NCBI RefSeq assembly: GCF_000372725.1
Contig: NW_005197648.1
Span: 425,342-489,341 of the forward strand
Source: Emiliania huxleyi CCMP1516
Lineage: Eukaryota; Haptophyta; Isochrysidales; Noelaerhabdaceae
Length of the DNA: 64,000 nt
Reading direction: 5' to 3'
Part shown: positions 10,111-21,082 of the stretch, one piece after another
How the letters are laid out: every line of letters begins with the position of its first letter
Position numbering within the stretch: position 1 is the first letter of the stretch
Notes under the pieces: generated by a model
Database searches by the model: none
Seen by the model: the letters and a program-made list of their open reading frames with translations, nothing else
What the model was told of the DNA's origin: nothing
Position numbers and translations under genes: made by a program

Positions 10111-11838
10111 TCACGGCACGCGAGCGTGTTGCAATGCGCGCACAAAAATGGAGTGGGCCCGCAGCGCCTCGCCGATGTGGCGCAAGAAAGCGCCGATGAG
10201 GGCATCATCGAGCGCCGCAGGCGTAGGAACGGCATGTCCTCGGGAGCTAGCCGCTCGGCCCAAGACGCGGGCAGTGCCGCTGCGCGGCGCGAAGCTGAGC
10301 GCAAGCGAGGGGACCCACATCGGCGAGGCAGCCGCCGATGGAGGTTGCGCGGGGGTGACTGAGCTGAGAGGGTCGCTGGCGCCCAAAGCAGGCCCGCCCG
10401 AGCCAGAACGGCGGTGGTGGTGGTTTGGGGCGCTGTCCGAAGCGCCAGCCACGCCCCAGAGGCTTCCCGGGCGAGACTTGGCAGAGCGCCTCGCAAGCGT
10501 GTCTTGGCGACTCGTCGTGGACCGATCGACCGCCACGAGGAGAGCGACCCGCTCGTCCGTGCGCAGCAGGTGCAGGACACACTCCTCCCCCCCCAGGCTG
10601 CAGATCGCGCGGCGCGTGACCCCGTCCTGGTCGGGCGGCGGAGGCGCGGAGGCCGCGGCCGCCAGCGCGGGTGCGGAAGAGAAGCAGGAGAGGAAGGGCT
10701 GTAGGAAGGGCTGTAGCTCCGCGCCGTGAATCTCGAGGGGGCACTGCTCGCGGCAACGCGGCGTCGAGAAGAGCACGAGCCAGCCTCTCTCCGCCACCCG
10801 GGCGGCCTCGCCCGCACGCCAACCGTCTAGCGCCTCCGACTCAGCCACCGCATACACGCCACCGCCGCCGCCGCCGCCATCCTGCTCAGTGCCGCCGTCG
10901 CCACCCTGTTCAGCGCCGTCACTGCTTCCGCCGCCATCGCGTGCGGTGCCGCCGCTGCTCGCGAGGCATAGACCGGCGCAAAAAAGGAGCAGAGCGACGA
11001 ATCGAACGCCGGGCGTGCGGCCGAAATCATCGAGGGTTTCGGCGAGGGGCACGTCCACGTGTCGTGGCGCGGCAGCGGCAGCGGGGGAGAGCAGCGGCGC
11101 GCGGAGTGGCCCGTGGAAGTAGAGCGCTGCCTTGCGGCGCAGTCCGGCGGAGTGAGCGCGCAGGACACGAAAGAGGTAGGGCTCGGGCGGAGCGCCGCGC
11201 GGCACCAGAGACAAGCTTCCCCGGGTGGCGGCCGCTGCGGCGGTGAGTGCCGCCTCCCGCAGCTCTTCGCGACGCGGCGAGTGGAGATTGCCCAGCTCCG
11301 CGTCCGCCGCCACCAGCGCGCAGATCGCCTCGCGCAGCCTGCAAGTGCCGAGCATGGCCTGCGCCCGGAGGAGCTGCTCCGTCACCGACAGCTCGAGCGT
11401 CGAGGATCGCAAGGGCGCCAGCTCGGAGGGCACCATCGACAGATATGAGGTGCGAAGCGCGCACACGCGCGCCTCCAGCGCCGCGGCGTCGCCGTCCGCC
11501 AGCGGTGCGCACATCTGCATGTACACCTCGGCCATGTAGCGCCGCAGCGAGAGCAGCCGCCCCACCTCGCGCATGAGCGCCACCAGCCGCTGCCACGACT
11601 CGCCGTCCTCGCTCCTCCCGCGCGCGTCGTCGATCCCGTCCTCGGAGCTACGGCAGCTCGAGAGCCGAGCCAGCTTCGGCGAGGGCATCAGGCCGTGCGA
11701 CGACAGCAGCCGGTCGGGTGGGAGAGTGGCTGGCGACACGGCGCGGAGGTTGACGTCTCCGCATGCAACGAGCGACTCTCCGTGTCGCAATACCTCAGAC
11801 TTCGCAGCCGCCAAAAGCTGAGTCACCCACGCGCCAAA

Positions 11839-11882
<44 letters not shown>

Positions 11883-12327
11883 TGGCGGCGGCCCACCCGA
11901 GCAGCGGGCTTGGAGGGGGTAGCGATGGCGGCGGCGGGCTGTCGGCGATGTCGGCGATGCGCTGCTCCGAGGCGGAGGAGGCGGAGGAGGCCAACCGGGT
12001 GGGTGGTGTCGGCAGCACGCCCTCTCGACCAGGGGCAACAGAGACCGTAGCCGATGCGGGCGTGCGGACCAGAGCGGCGATGCACGCCTCAATCTCGGCG
12101 CTCGCAACGTCGATGCGCCGCTCGAGGGCAATGCGTGCTGAGCGGCCCTCCTCGAGCGCTCCCCCGGCGTGGTGCGCCACCTCAACCTGCAGCACGGCGA
12201 GCAGCGCCGACGAGAGCCGTCGCCACGGAAGGGAGCCGGCGAGTGCCTGCGCCTGAGCCACGAAGCCGCACTCGAGCAGGGCCAGGAAGGTCGCAGTGAG
12301 CGAGCGGTAGCTCGCGTCGGGCTTCAT
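10111..12327 (-). CDS. KICS2: KICS2 (C12orf66)-like protein
   Basis: ATG 12327, 738 residues, no introns needed. KICS2 is a subunit of the KICSTOR complex, which in animals holds GATOR1 on lysosomes so that mTORC1 responds to nutrients. Similarity is from memory of the human protein: the N-terminal helix pattern (FLALLECGFVAQAQAL), the central RRYMAEVYMQMCAPL and LLRAQAMLGTC, then EPYLFRVLRAHSAGL with ALYFHGPL, and a C-terminal FLRHIGEALRAHSIF. It is longer than human KICS2 (about 446 residues) because of poly-Gly/Ala/Ser inserts, including a (GCC)n run at 11840-11882 that encodes poly-Gly and a Gly/Asp-rich insert near residue 510. An in-frame GTG at 12369 adds 14 codons but ATG is preferred. 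No neighbour has a related role. Confidence 0.65.
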
Positions 12328-12564
12328 AAACACGGGTAGCCGGACAAATGCGCAAGTGCTGCTGCTCACGCTCTGTTTTCGGGCGGGGTGCGCACTGTGT
12401 TCGTGCGTCGCCCATCTCTACTGGAGGTGTCCTCTCTTTTTTTTTTTGTCTTTCCCCAACTCACGGAAGCCTACCACCACTTGCGCCGCCGTTCACTTGT
12501 ACGAAGTAACAACGAATTGTTTACACGCCTCGCTCGCACGACACTATAGATAGGCACGTTTAAA

Positions 12565-12645
12565 CTCCCTGTGTGGTGGCGGCGTGCGGTCCTCCCATCC
12601 CTCCCTTGCGCCTTGCTGTCTGTTTTCTTTCTTTCTTTTCCATAG
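12565..12645 (-). repeat. Dispersed repeat R4, copy A
   Basis: The reverse complement matches 21868-21960: GAAAGAAAGAAAACAGACAA, then AGGGAGGGATGGGA and CGCCGCCACCACACAGGG. A shorter match lies at 31408-31450. Confidence 0.65.
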
Positions 12646-12699
12646 GCACGGGCGGGACTGGCGCGCACTGGCACTAAAGAAAGAATAGGGGTCCCGTAC

Positions 12700-12775
12700 C
12701 ACGCTAGGGTGCCCACAGGACCCAAAAAAAGAAAGGAAAAAAGAAATGGGCCACCCCCGATCGCAGCACTTCGAT
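12700..12775 (+). repeat. Dispersed repeat R3, internal part
   Basis: The run CCCAAAAAAAGAAAGG followed by GATCGCAGCACTTCG is shared with 24017-24080. Confidence 0.6.
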
Positions 12776-13850
12776 GGGGAGCGAGAACCGTCAAAGGTGC
12801 TCACGGAGGTGATAGGAACGAGTGTATCGCTTCGACGGATCGACCGTACTTATTATCAAGCAAGACCGATGTGACGTACACAGTGACACATCAGACGACA
12901 CATCTTCTCCCACCCGCTGGGACGCAAAACGCTCTCGACGAGAGCCACAAGAAGCCGTCCGCACAGGAAGCCGCTCGTCGGACAGGCGTGCTCGCTTGAT
13001 GTCGGCGAGCGCATTGCGCACGCTTTGAACGGTGGCGAAGCCAAAAACACCGATGGTGTCCGTCCGCCGCCGGCGTATGCGGCGGCGATCGGTCCCTAAC
13101 CCAACGATTCTGAAGTTGGGTCCCTCGGTGCCCCCAAGGGGGCACAAAGGTAGCTCAAAGGGGAGTGAACAAGCCGCCGCACAGGCCTCAGGCGACGTGA
13201 CGCTCGCCGCCTGCGCTCGCCGCGTCGCTCTCTCCCTCCAGATCTCTGCTTGAACCCACCACCATCCCCTGTCACCTCCGTGTGTGTGTGCCTGCTGGGG
13301 GATCATCTGGCTTCCGGGATACGGTACTTCCGCGAAGCTGCCCCCAGCAGGCGTTTGACCAAAATGCAAAATAAGCAAAACGTCCAAATTTCCCTACTCC
13401 AGTTAAAACCCCAAACGGCTGTGGTTCCCATATGGGAACTTCGCCAATCTGTGAAAGAGAAAGCTGATGCGGCTGGTCGCAGCGGCCGATCCAGCAGTCG
13501 TCTGCGACATGGCAGTGGCCCCGAGTCATGTGCAGCTGGTCCCGAGCGGCTCAGGTCCCAGATCGAATCTCGGACCCACAGATTCTAGATTCCTTTAGAT
13601 TCCCTGGATTCCCGCAACAGCGATCTCTTAGCGGCGGCAAACAGAGGCGCAACTCTGCCAGCAGCGAGGAGGCTCCTGCTGCTCAGCTACCGAGGCCTGG
13701 TGGCGTCGGCTGCTGCGTGGAGAAGACAGCAGCACTGTCCGACCTCAAAACATGCACAACAAGCGGGATTTGTGACTCTGTCCTCGATTCTTCAGTCGCT
13801 CTGCCGGACGCGCTCGCTTTGTCGCGAGGGTCACCAGTGCAAGCCGTGTG

Positions 13851-14114
13851 GACGCCCAGAATAGCCTCCCCTGGCTTAGCTAGAGTGAGAGATATTGTGC
13901 ACGTGGTCAGCCTCTACAATATATACACTGACACTTTACCTCCCAGAGCTCGTCTCGGTCCGCCACGGCCATCCTCAGCCTCCGCGGGAGGGCCCCCGGC
14001 CGCGGCGCGGTGCGGCGGCGTCACAAATCCGACGTCAGTTCACCGGGACGCGATCGGGCGATCTGAAGTCCAACTAGGCGTATGGATTGTCCGCCCAGGG
14101 CTATCACCTGGACC
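13851..14114 (+). repeat. Dispersed repeat R1, copy B
   Basis: Inverted partner of 551-765, described there. It carries about 44 extra bases around 13950-13995. Confidence 0.75.
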
Positions 14115-15274
14115 CCTCAATGGACGCCTACGGTGCCGCCCCCACGAGGTGTTGTTCACACCTGTCCAACCATTCGCGTGCAGCAGGAACGCGCTGTGTG
14201 TGGCTGGCAGCAAACTCAAATGACGACGGGTTGCAGCCTCGTAGCTCAACGGCAACATTGTGCATGAGGAAGGCTGATAGAAGTATCACCAGCCACACAA
14301 CCAACAGCTTCTGGAGAGTATGCGGAGCGCAAGCAGCCGGTGATCAAAGGCGTGTTGCTGTCGGTGGCAGATTGCCAGAGGGACGCCGGCGCCTCGGTGC
14401 GTGGCTTCGTCACACTTTTCCACCGCTCAACTTGGAGGCAGTGTGTCTAGTAGCGTGCTACACCTATGACGGCGGACCTCACTGGGGCGCCGACGTGCGA
14501 CGACCGTCTGGGATCGAAAGACGAAACCGCGTCCCAGGAGCTCGTGCAGAGCGCGCTCCGGAGCTCGGTGGCGGGAAATTTGAAGGGAACGTGGTGGCTT
14601 CCCACCGCCTCTGTATGTGCCCAATAAAGTGCTAACACGACCCTCGGGCAGCAGGGGGTATGTGGCGAGCGCACGGAGGCACAGTTAGGCCGCCGTGATA
14701 TCGCCCTTCCGGGCACCCCGTTTCGCGGGTAGCCGTTTAGGGGTTAAGGCTGCCCTCGGACCCGACATATGACCGCATGCATCAAAAGAGATTTTTCCAT
14801 TTTCCCGAGAGAGTAATCGTAGCTCCAGACCAGCTGCCATCTACACGCATCGCACCTACTAGATAAAACGAGGCGGGCGTGAGGTCGAGTGAGGACCTCT
14901 GTTGGCCGGCGCGCAGGGGGAAATGGGTGCGAATGTGTGTGGCCTACTGGCCCGGGACGCAGCGGGCGATGCGCGACCGGGCTAGCGAGGACACGGGAGT
15001 CTGGCTTCAGGGAACGGGCCCCGGCCGACGGGAGCGACCAGGACCAACTGATTAGAAGCAGAGGGCGGCGAACTGGGGCTTTCGGTCTCAGATAGCGGGG
15101 GCCAGCCTGCCGGGGTGCCCCCCGGCAGGTGGCGCGGCATCGCCAGGGAGTGGCTGGCTTGACGGGTCTATCACAACCCTTGATACAGCGTCCTCACTGA
15201 CCGGCGGAGCTGGGCGGGCGGGCGGCGGGCGGGCGGGCGGCGGGCGGGCGGTGGGCGGGCGGCGCACCCTTGGG

Positions 15275-15910
15275 CTAGCTAGCTGCCGCCTGAAGCACAT
15301 GCGCAAAGCGACAAGCCTCGCCGCGCGTGCAGCTGCCGGACTGGAACTTGAAGCAGACGCCCGCCGCGGGCTTGCGCGGCTCAGGACAGTCCTTGGATTT
15401 GTGGCCGACGCCGCCGCAGTTGAAGCACGGCAGGGTCGCCTTGGTCGGGCAGTCGCGAGACGAGTGGCCGCGCTGGCCGCACGAGTAGCACGTGGTCTGG
15501 GAGGCGCGCGCTGCCGCCGCGCCACCCACCTCTCCGAACCGTGCCTTTTTCGCCCGAGTGCACTCGGTGCACCGCCGCTTTCCCGCCTCGGCCCACCCCT
15601 TGCTGAGGAAGAATTTCTGCTCGGCGACCGAGTAGGTGAAGGAAGCGCCGCAATCTGTGCACCAGCGCTCCTCGTCGACGAGGTGCGAGTCGGCGGTCTC
15701 GTCCACGGCATCCTCCTCTGCGGGGCGGCTGGTGCCGCTCTCTCGGCTGCTCGCCGCGGGCGCTTCGGCGTCGCCATGGCTCGCGGGTTCGTCCTCGGCG
15801 CGATGGCGCTTGCCGTGCTTCTTGGCTCGCTTGGCCGCGGCAGCAGGGTTGGCGGCGAGCTTGGCGGCGCGCTTGGCCGCCTTGAGCGCGGCGTGCTCGT
15901 CCTCGCGCAT
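15275..15910 (-). CDS. Zinc-ribbon / CCHC / CCCH zinc-finger protein
   Basis: ATG 15910 gives 211 residues; the frame is open further upstream to 16099, but that part is not protein-like. After a Lys/Ala-rich basic N-terminus (likely nuclear targeting) there is a zinc-ribbon (CTDCGASFTYSVAEQ-x-FF...CTEC), two CCHC zinc knuckles (CYSCGQRGHSSRDC and CFNCGGVGHKSKDC) and a C-terminal CCCH finger (CFKFQSGSCTRGEACRFAH). CCHC and CCCH fingers bind single-stranded RNA or DNA, so an RNA-binding role (splicing, mRNA turnover or translation) is likely. The first motif belongs to the probable zinc-ribbon family seen in plants and algae. All Cys and His ligands are present, so the gene looks intact. Confidence 0.8.
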   Translation of the reverse strand: MREDEHAALKAAKRAAKLAANPAAAAKRAKKHGKRHRAEDEPASHGDAEAPAASSRESGTSRPAEEDAVDETADSHLVDEERWCTDCGASFTYSVAEQKFFLSKGWAEAGKRRCTECTRAKKARFGEVGGAAAARASQTTCYSCGQRGHSSRDCPTKATLPCFNCGGVGHKSKDCPEPRKPAAGVCFKFQSGSCTRGEACRFAHVLQAAAS

Positions 15911-16317
15911 GTTACGTCCTAGTGGGGGCCCTCGTGGAAGAGGAGGCGACGAGGTGGCTCGGCCCGCGCTTTTTTTTACGTGGATGATGGGGATCTCCCT
16001 CCGACTGTCGGAGCCGCACGCGATGCGGGCATGCGCGCGCGATGGCTCCGTTGGCTCCGTGCCTAAGGCAGATAGGTTAGGGTGTGAGGCGGCAGCCACC
16101 GTTTCTTTACCTCGATCACGTGCAGGCGTCGGAGCACGGACGGAGGCCGCGATGGATGGCCCAGGGCCGGCGGCGGTGAAGGAGCGACTTGGTGCACGCT
16201 GGGTCGAGCATCATGGCTCGCACCTCATCCTGGGCAAGGAACTCGCCCAGGGGCCAGCTGTTGGCATCGCCGTTTTGATCGAGCTGCATCCACTGCATGG
16301 TTTCGTAGTCAAGCGTA

Positions 16318-17409
16318 AGAGCAGGCGGACATCGCTTCCAGGGAGGGGGGCGCACTTCTACTCACGCCCCACCCCCCCCCTAGCATGTGGTGAAGCCTCT
16401 GGGGGGGTCGGGACCCCCCCCCTAGCATGTGGTGGGCACCCCCCAGCAGTTCGTGGGCTAGGAATAGGAGCGGCCGCATTTTGCTCGCTACCCCCCCGGC
16501 ACAACTAAGCTCATGGCCGACCCCCCCCCCAGCAGCAGCGTTCTGCTGCTGGGGGGGTCGGGACCCCCCCCAAGCAGCAGCGCTCTGCTGCTGGGGGGGT
16601 CGGGACCCCCCCCCAAGCAGCAGCGCTCTGCTGCTGGGGGGGTCCGGACCCCCCCCCCCGCAGGAGCGCTCTGCCTGTGGGGGGTGCTGGCATCTCTGTA
16701 CAGACAGCAGCTGTAAGTAGCATGCGTTCCAGTGGCGAGAATTTATAGTCGGCATCAAAATCAGTGGTCTCACCGGCGGGCCCTCCTACTGCCAACCGGG
16801 AGGTGCGGGGCACGCCAGCCTCTCTTCTACGCCTCTCGTGCCTCGCGGCTCCTCTGCTTCAAGGAGGGAAGATACGGCTCTCGCAGCCCATCGTACGCCG
16901 TGGCACAGCGGGGAGCACAGCGGGCTGTACAAGATATTGTTCCCTATCTTCGCATGCTCGTCGTTGGTGATATCCGCGCGAGGTCATACGCCACAGGCCA
17001 GCAATCGATGATGAGACTACTGATGGAGGCGCGACGCTCTGACACCGAGTGTTGCTCGACACTGCGACACTGCCGAGTACCGCGCAACGCTTTCTCGCGA
17101 GGTGTATTGGGCTCGAAGGCGCGGCGAACACAACCGCCTCGAGCGTACGAGTACCGCTTAAACACGAACCGAGGGCGGAGAGGGGGGGGCGGCGGCGAGG
17201 AGGCGGGAGAGCTGGGTCCAGTGCGCTCTGCTGCTGGGGGGGTCGGGACCCCCCCCCCCCCCCAGCATGTGGTGAAGCTTCTGTGGGGGGGGGCGGGACC
17301 CCCCCCCTAGCATGTGGTGAAGCCTCTGGGGGGGGGTCGGACCCCCCCCCTAGCATGTGGTGTGAGTAGAAGTGCGCCCCCCTCCCTGGAAGCGATGTCC
17401 GCCTGCTCT
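16318..17409. mobile_element. Element with 48-bp terminal inverted repeats
   Basis: The left end (16318-16365, AGAGCAGGCGGACATCGC ... CTACTCAC) is repeated exactly in reverse complement at 17362-17409. Inside each end lie same-orientation units with CCTAGCATGTGGTGAAGC between C-runs and G-runs. Four palindromic units built on CAGCAGCG-TCTGCTGCTG with flanking C7-9 and G7 runs occupy about 16519-16680. The flanks show TA at 16316-16317 and 17409-17410, which could be a TA target duplication. No transposase is seen, so it is probably a non-autonomous (MITE/foldback-like) DNA element. Confidence 0.75.
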
Positions 17410-17454
17410 AAAGGAGTTGGTGCCTGGGTGACTTGCTGATGAGAGCGCCTTCCA

Positions 17455-17655
17455 GGCGGGTAGTCGTGCCCCTCACCTAAGGTCATGCGGCGGCGTCAGA
17501 GGGGGGGAGGGGCGCGAACCGTGAACATGGAGGCAAGCAGGTGGTGGGCACCTGGCCAAAGCCGGCGACCTCAAAAGTTGTCGTAGGTTGTGCGGATATC
17601 GCTGAGCGTGAGCGGATCGATTGTGGACTGATCGATCGTCGCGGGCGGTGCTCAG
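17455..17655 (-). repeat. Dispersed repeat R5, copy A
   Basis: The reverse complement matches 29275-29555: GTCCACAATCGA, GATATCCGCACAA, GTCGCCGGCTTTGGCCAGGT, CCACCTGC, CTGACGCCGCCG and AGGTGAGGGGCAC occur in the same order. Confidence 0.7.
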
Positions 17656-17677
17656 CTTGGACTGGGCTGAGCCCTGG

Positions 17678-17963
17678 CCTCGACACCTCGACACCAAACC
17701 TCGACACCAATTCGACACCTCGACACCCCGTGCCAACTCGACCAACTCGACACCCCTCGACACCCCTCGACACCCCTCGACACCCCTCGACACCATCTAG
17801 GCTGAAACCACGCTCGCGCCGGTGTCAAGGTGCCAAACTCGACACCTCGACACCGCTCGACACCCCTCGACACCGCTCGACACCGCTCGACACCGCTCGA
17901 CACCGCTCGACACCGCTACCGCTCGACACCGCTCGACACCGCTCGACACCGCTCGACACCTCT
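17678..17963. repeat. CTCGACACC minisatellite (two blocks)
   Basis: Tandem units of 9-12 bp built on CTCGACACC fill 17678-17795 (ends with CCT variants) and 17837-17963 (mostly CTCGACACCG, 10 bp). About 40 bp of unique sequence separates them. No coding role is likely, although several frames stay open. Confidence 0.9.
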
Positions 17964-18257
17964 GATGATCCTAACACAGCACAAGGGCTTATCCTTATGC
18001 TCTGGCGAGATGTGAGGCGCATGCGAGGAGGGGAGGGCGCATGCGTAACGACGCTGCTAGAGATGCCTTTCGGGGCCCAGAGATAAAACTTCTGATGCCA
18101 TGCGTGACCTAGTAGTGTCCCCAGCTATGGGCGTGTCCACGTTGGAGCCAGGCGTGGTGTGGGCGCGAGAATAGCTCCGCCGTTCATGGAGGCAACCGAT
18201 GCGAGTCGACTGGTGTGTGTCGTCGTGGTTTCGTACGTATCAAGAATACTCACTCAC

Positions 18258-18325
18258 CGTGAAGCAGTGTCGTCCCCCCTCTCCATCGTCTCCCTGGGTA
18301 ACCCTAACCCTAACCCTAACCCTAA
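18258..18325. repeat. Internal telomere-type tract next to an R2 fragment
   Basis: Four exact CCCTAA units occupy 18302-18325, matching the TTAGGG telomere repeat of haptophytes and many eukaryotes. They follow directly on a fragment of R2 (GTCGTCCCCCCTCTCCATCG, also at 9930-9955). Confidence 0.85.
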
Positions 18326-19428
18326 CGTTCTGCGGCAAAAGAGAGGGAAAGGTTGATGTCCTCTTTGGAAAAGCAGTCCTCCTCCGGGAATGTCCGTAAG
18401 AGCCACATACATTGGGAGAGAGAGAGAGAAAACCTTCTTCTGCCCGGATGGGTCAAAACGTAACCACCCAAGACAGCTTGGAGAGCTCCCGGTCCCGCAA
18501 CATTTCGTAACGATTGTCGCTATTGGTCATCTGCCTCTTACAGCCTCTGTTGGGGTGGAATGCGCGGGGTTTTCGGCGCGATGCCTCCGGCGAGTACACG
18601 GTACTGCTCTGCCGCAAGCTCTCCTGCGCGCGCGTGACGTGTGGGGCGCATGCACTGCGCTCGAAAGTCGCGATTTGGCAATAGGCGCTCGAGCCGGCGC
18701 GCAGTGGAAGGGGGCGCCGCGCAGGGGGGTCGGGGGGGTGCGAGGGGGGGCGTGGGTCGGGCGCGCACCGGCCGGCTCCGAGAGCGGCCGTCACGTCGAA
18801 GAGGGGACCTGGTGCTGCTCGAATGACGAGGCGTGCCGCTCTGCTGCGCTGCCGACAGCCCCTCTTCCGAGCCGGCGCGTGGCGGCGAGCCGCGGCCAGT
18901 GTCGCTGGTGCGGTGGAGGCGGCAGCTTGCATCGGCCGGCAGCGGGTGCGGCCATCACGTCGATGAGGGGGGGTTGTCGGCGACTCGTGTGGCTCGAGGC
19001 CTACGCTGCGCCGCCCGAGCCCTACTGCCGATCCAGCGCCTGGCGTTTGGGGCGAGCCGCGGTCGTCGTCGCTGGTGGTATGGCGGCGGCGGCGGCGGCT
19101 CGCCCTTCCCTCCGGCCGCAATTCCGATCCCGCCGCGCTCGCGGGAGGTCGCGCGTATATAGAGCCGGCTCTATTTACAGAGCGAGCAAGGGCCTCCGTG
19201 CTGCTGTGCGCCCCCTGGTGCGTGGGTGCTTTCAAGTTCTTAGATCACAACCCAAGGATGATATAATAAGGCAAAAAGATCCTTGCGCCTTGCCGATCCG
19301 CACCTACCTAGGCTCTTGGGTGGCGCGCCCTCTCTTGAAAGAACTTGGTTTCTTCTACCTAGGCGAAAGTTTCTTCTATCTTACTAGGTATCTGCCTCCA
19401 ACCCGGCCCCCGCAGGCGCCGAGCGCGC

Positions 19429-19995
19429 ATGTCGGGGCTCGCAAACAGCCGCCTGAAGGAGGAGCGCAGGAACTTCCGGAAGAGCCGTCCATTTGGCTTC
19501 GTCGCCAAGCCCGCGACGCTGCCGGACGGCTCGCAGGATCTGATGCGGTGGGAGTGCGTCGTGCCCGGCAAGGAGGGAACTCTGTTCGAGGGTGGCGTTT
19601 TTGCAATGACGATGGTGTTTGACTCCGACTACCCTCAGTCGCCGCCGAAATGTTCTTTCGATCTCATCGACGGCAAGCCGCTCTGCCACCCGAACGTGTA
19701 CCCCAGCGGGAAGATTTGTCTGTCGATAATCAACCCCCAGGGCTCAGATGGCGGCACCTGGACGCCCTCCACGCAGATCAAGGTCATCTTGTTGGCCATC
19801 CAGACGCTGCTCGACGAGAAGGAGGTCAACCCTTTGTCGCCCGCGCAGACCGACGCGTACCAGCTCTTCACAAAGGACCGCGTGGCGTGGCGGAAGCGCG
19901 TGCGAGAGCAGGTGGCGCGGGTGACACCAGGCGGTGCCACCGGCTCGGCGAGTGGCGGGTCGGGCGGGCCGGGTGGGCCAATCGTCCTCGAGTAA
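19429..19995 (+). CDS. UBC9: SUMO-conjugating enzyme E2 (UBC9 / UBE2I)
   Basis: 188 residues, single exon. UBC9 takes SUMO from the E1 as a thioester and passes it to lysines of target proteins, mainly in the nucleus. The start MSGLANSRLKEERRNFRK and PFGFVAKP match UBC9 closely, as do GKEGTLFEGGVF, YPQSPPKC and HPNVYPSGKICLSI. The catalytic Cys is residue 97 (human Cys93), and the HPN motif is intact. The basic N-terminus that distinguishes UBC9 from ubiquitin E2s is present. A short insert (LIDG) lies before the HPN motif, and a Gly/Ser-rich tail of about 24 residues extends past the usual end. The ATG is the first in a good context and no intron is needed. Confidence 0.93.
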   Translation: MSGLANSRLKEERRNFRKSRPFGFVAKPATLPDGSQDLMRWECVVPGKEGTLFEGGVFAMTMVFDSDYPQSPPKCSFDLIDGKPLCHPNVYPSGKICLSIINPQGSDGGTWTPSTQIKVILLAIQTLLDEKEVNPLSPAQTDAYQLFTKDRVAWRKRVREQVARVTPGGATGSASGGSGGPGGPIVLE

Positions 19996-20387
19996 CTATC
20001 ATCGACATGCGGGCGGGTTCGCGAGATCACGTCAAGAGGAGAGTGAGGGGCGTTGAGCGTGGGGCGCTCGCGGGGGCGCTCGTGTTGGGCGGTTTACGAC
20101 GGAGCTCGGGGGCGGTGAGCGCGGTTATCTCTTATCTCTGCTACGACGGAGCTCTCGCGTGGGGCGAAGCGTCTGCGGCCGGCCCGTAGTCACGCAGGAG
20201 CGTCCTGCGTACGCTGTAGTCACGAGGCGAGGCTTCTCTGCGCGCTGGACTATAGGTGCTGGGCTAGGGGTCCAGCCCTGCAGGGTGAGCCAGATCTGAC
20301 GTTTTGTGACATCGCGTCAGGTCCGTGTTTTTCTCGTCTTGCGGTACATCTCTCCGCTCGCCACCTCACGCTCCGCCGTCCGGCCAT

Positions 20388-20428
20388 GGATGGTTCGATG
20401 GAGCTCGGCGAGCTCCATCGAACCATCC
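20388..20428. repeat. Perfect 20-bp-arm hairpin
   Basis: GGATGGTTCGATGGAGCTCG is followed by one base and its exact reverse complement. The near-zero loop makes a cruciform possible. Function unknown. Confidence 0.9.
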
Positions 20429-20802
20429 AACTCCGGTCACCGGGGGTCTGAACGCGCTCAGCCTCAGGAGGTACCAAACCGCGCGAATTCTGCACGCCTC
20501 GCTGCACCGCTGGCTTGACTGAATCAGGCAGCAGCAGGCTGCTGCTGTTGCCACAGCAGCAGTCTGCTGCGGCCCCAATACGCAAGTTAATGACCAGCAT
20601 TGCTGCCGGGGGCATTCGAGCCGCCACAGCCGGTGTGCGGCTGTGCACTGGCCACTGCCACCTGCCCGCGGCTACGCACATGTGCGCTCGCATTGGATGA
20701 GCCCTGCTGATGGACCTGCGTCGCCTAGCTGCACGAGAGCAATGCCGCAGGCGGCGGCCGTGGCATACACTGCGAGCACACAATAGGGTTTGTGGAGCGT
20801 CC

Positions 20803-20893
20803 AGACATGTCCAGAAGGTCCACCAGGTCCAGAAGGTGTCCAGAAGATGTCCAGAAGGTGTCCAGAAGATGTCCAGAAGGTGTCCAGAAGGTT
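20803..20893 (+). repeat. GTCCAGAAGGT minisatellite
   Basis: About eight units of 11-12 bp (GTCCAGAAGGT/GTCCAGAAGAT). A related array in the opposite orientation (CCTTCTGGACATT with TTGCTAAAGC units) lies at 21083-21191. Confidence 0.85.
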
Positions 20894-21082
20894 GGAAAAG
20901 AATGTGGGAACGTAGAGAGTCCTCTGCAGGTGTGCTGAAGGCCTCAGGTGTTGTACAGAAGGTCTCACTCAGTCAGGTAAAGCCGTAGGTCGCACGTGTC
21001 TCAAACAGTCGCCTCCACCGAGTGAGCAACCCAGTCAGTCATGGGCTATGAAAAGAAGGCATTGTGCTTTGCTGATGAAGGC

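Larger units (their letters stand above)
12328..15274. other. Repeat-rich intergenic stretch
   Basis: No convincing gene. It contains an R3 piece (12400-12440), R4 copy A (12565-12645), a second R3 part (12700-12775) related to 24010-24080, R1 copy B (13851-14114), a possible AATAAA poly(A) signal at about 14621 and a (GGGC)n run at 15210-15260. Open frames here (for example 13528-14223 plus, 14087-14635 plus) have compositions typical of random GC-rich DNA. Confidence 0.5.
17410..19428. other. Intergenic: repeats, minisatellites, upstream of UBC9
   Basis: It holds R5 copy A, two CTCGACACC minisatellites, an R2 fragment (18258-18297), an internal telomere-type tract, and G-rich DNA up to the UBC9 start. 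TATATAG-like text at 19153-19160 could be a core promoter element for UBC9 about 270 bp upstream, but this is weak. The long plus-strand open frame at 18390-19622 is low-complexity and overlaps UBC9 in another frame. Confidence 0.45.

Noticed and set aside
16309-17310. Transposase inside the TIR element
   Set aside because: Frames there are short and translate G-runs and C-runs; no catalytic motif is seen.
17678-17963. CRISPR array
   Set aside because: The units are contiguous 9-12 bp tandem repeats without spacers, and the DNA is eukaryotic.
18390-19622. Open frame of about 410 codons ahead of UBC9
   Set aside because: It overlaps the certain UBC9 gene in another frame and its product is random Arg/Ala/Gly-rich text.
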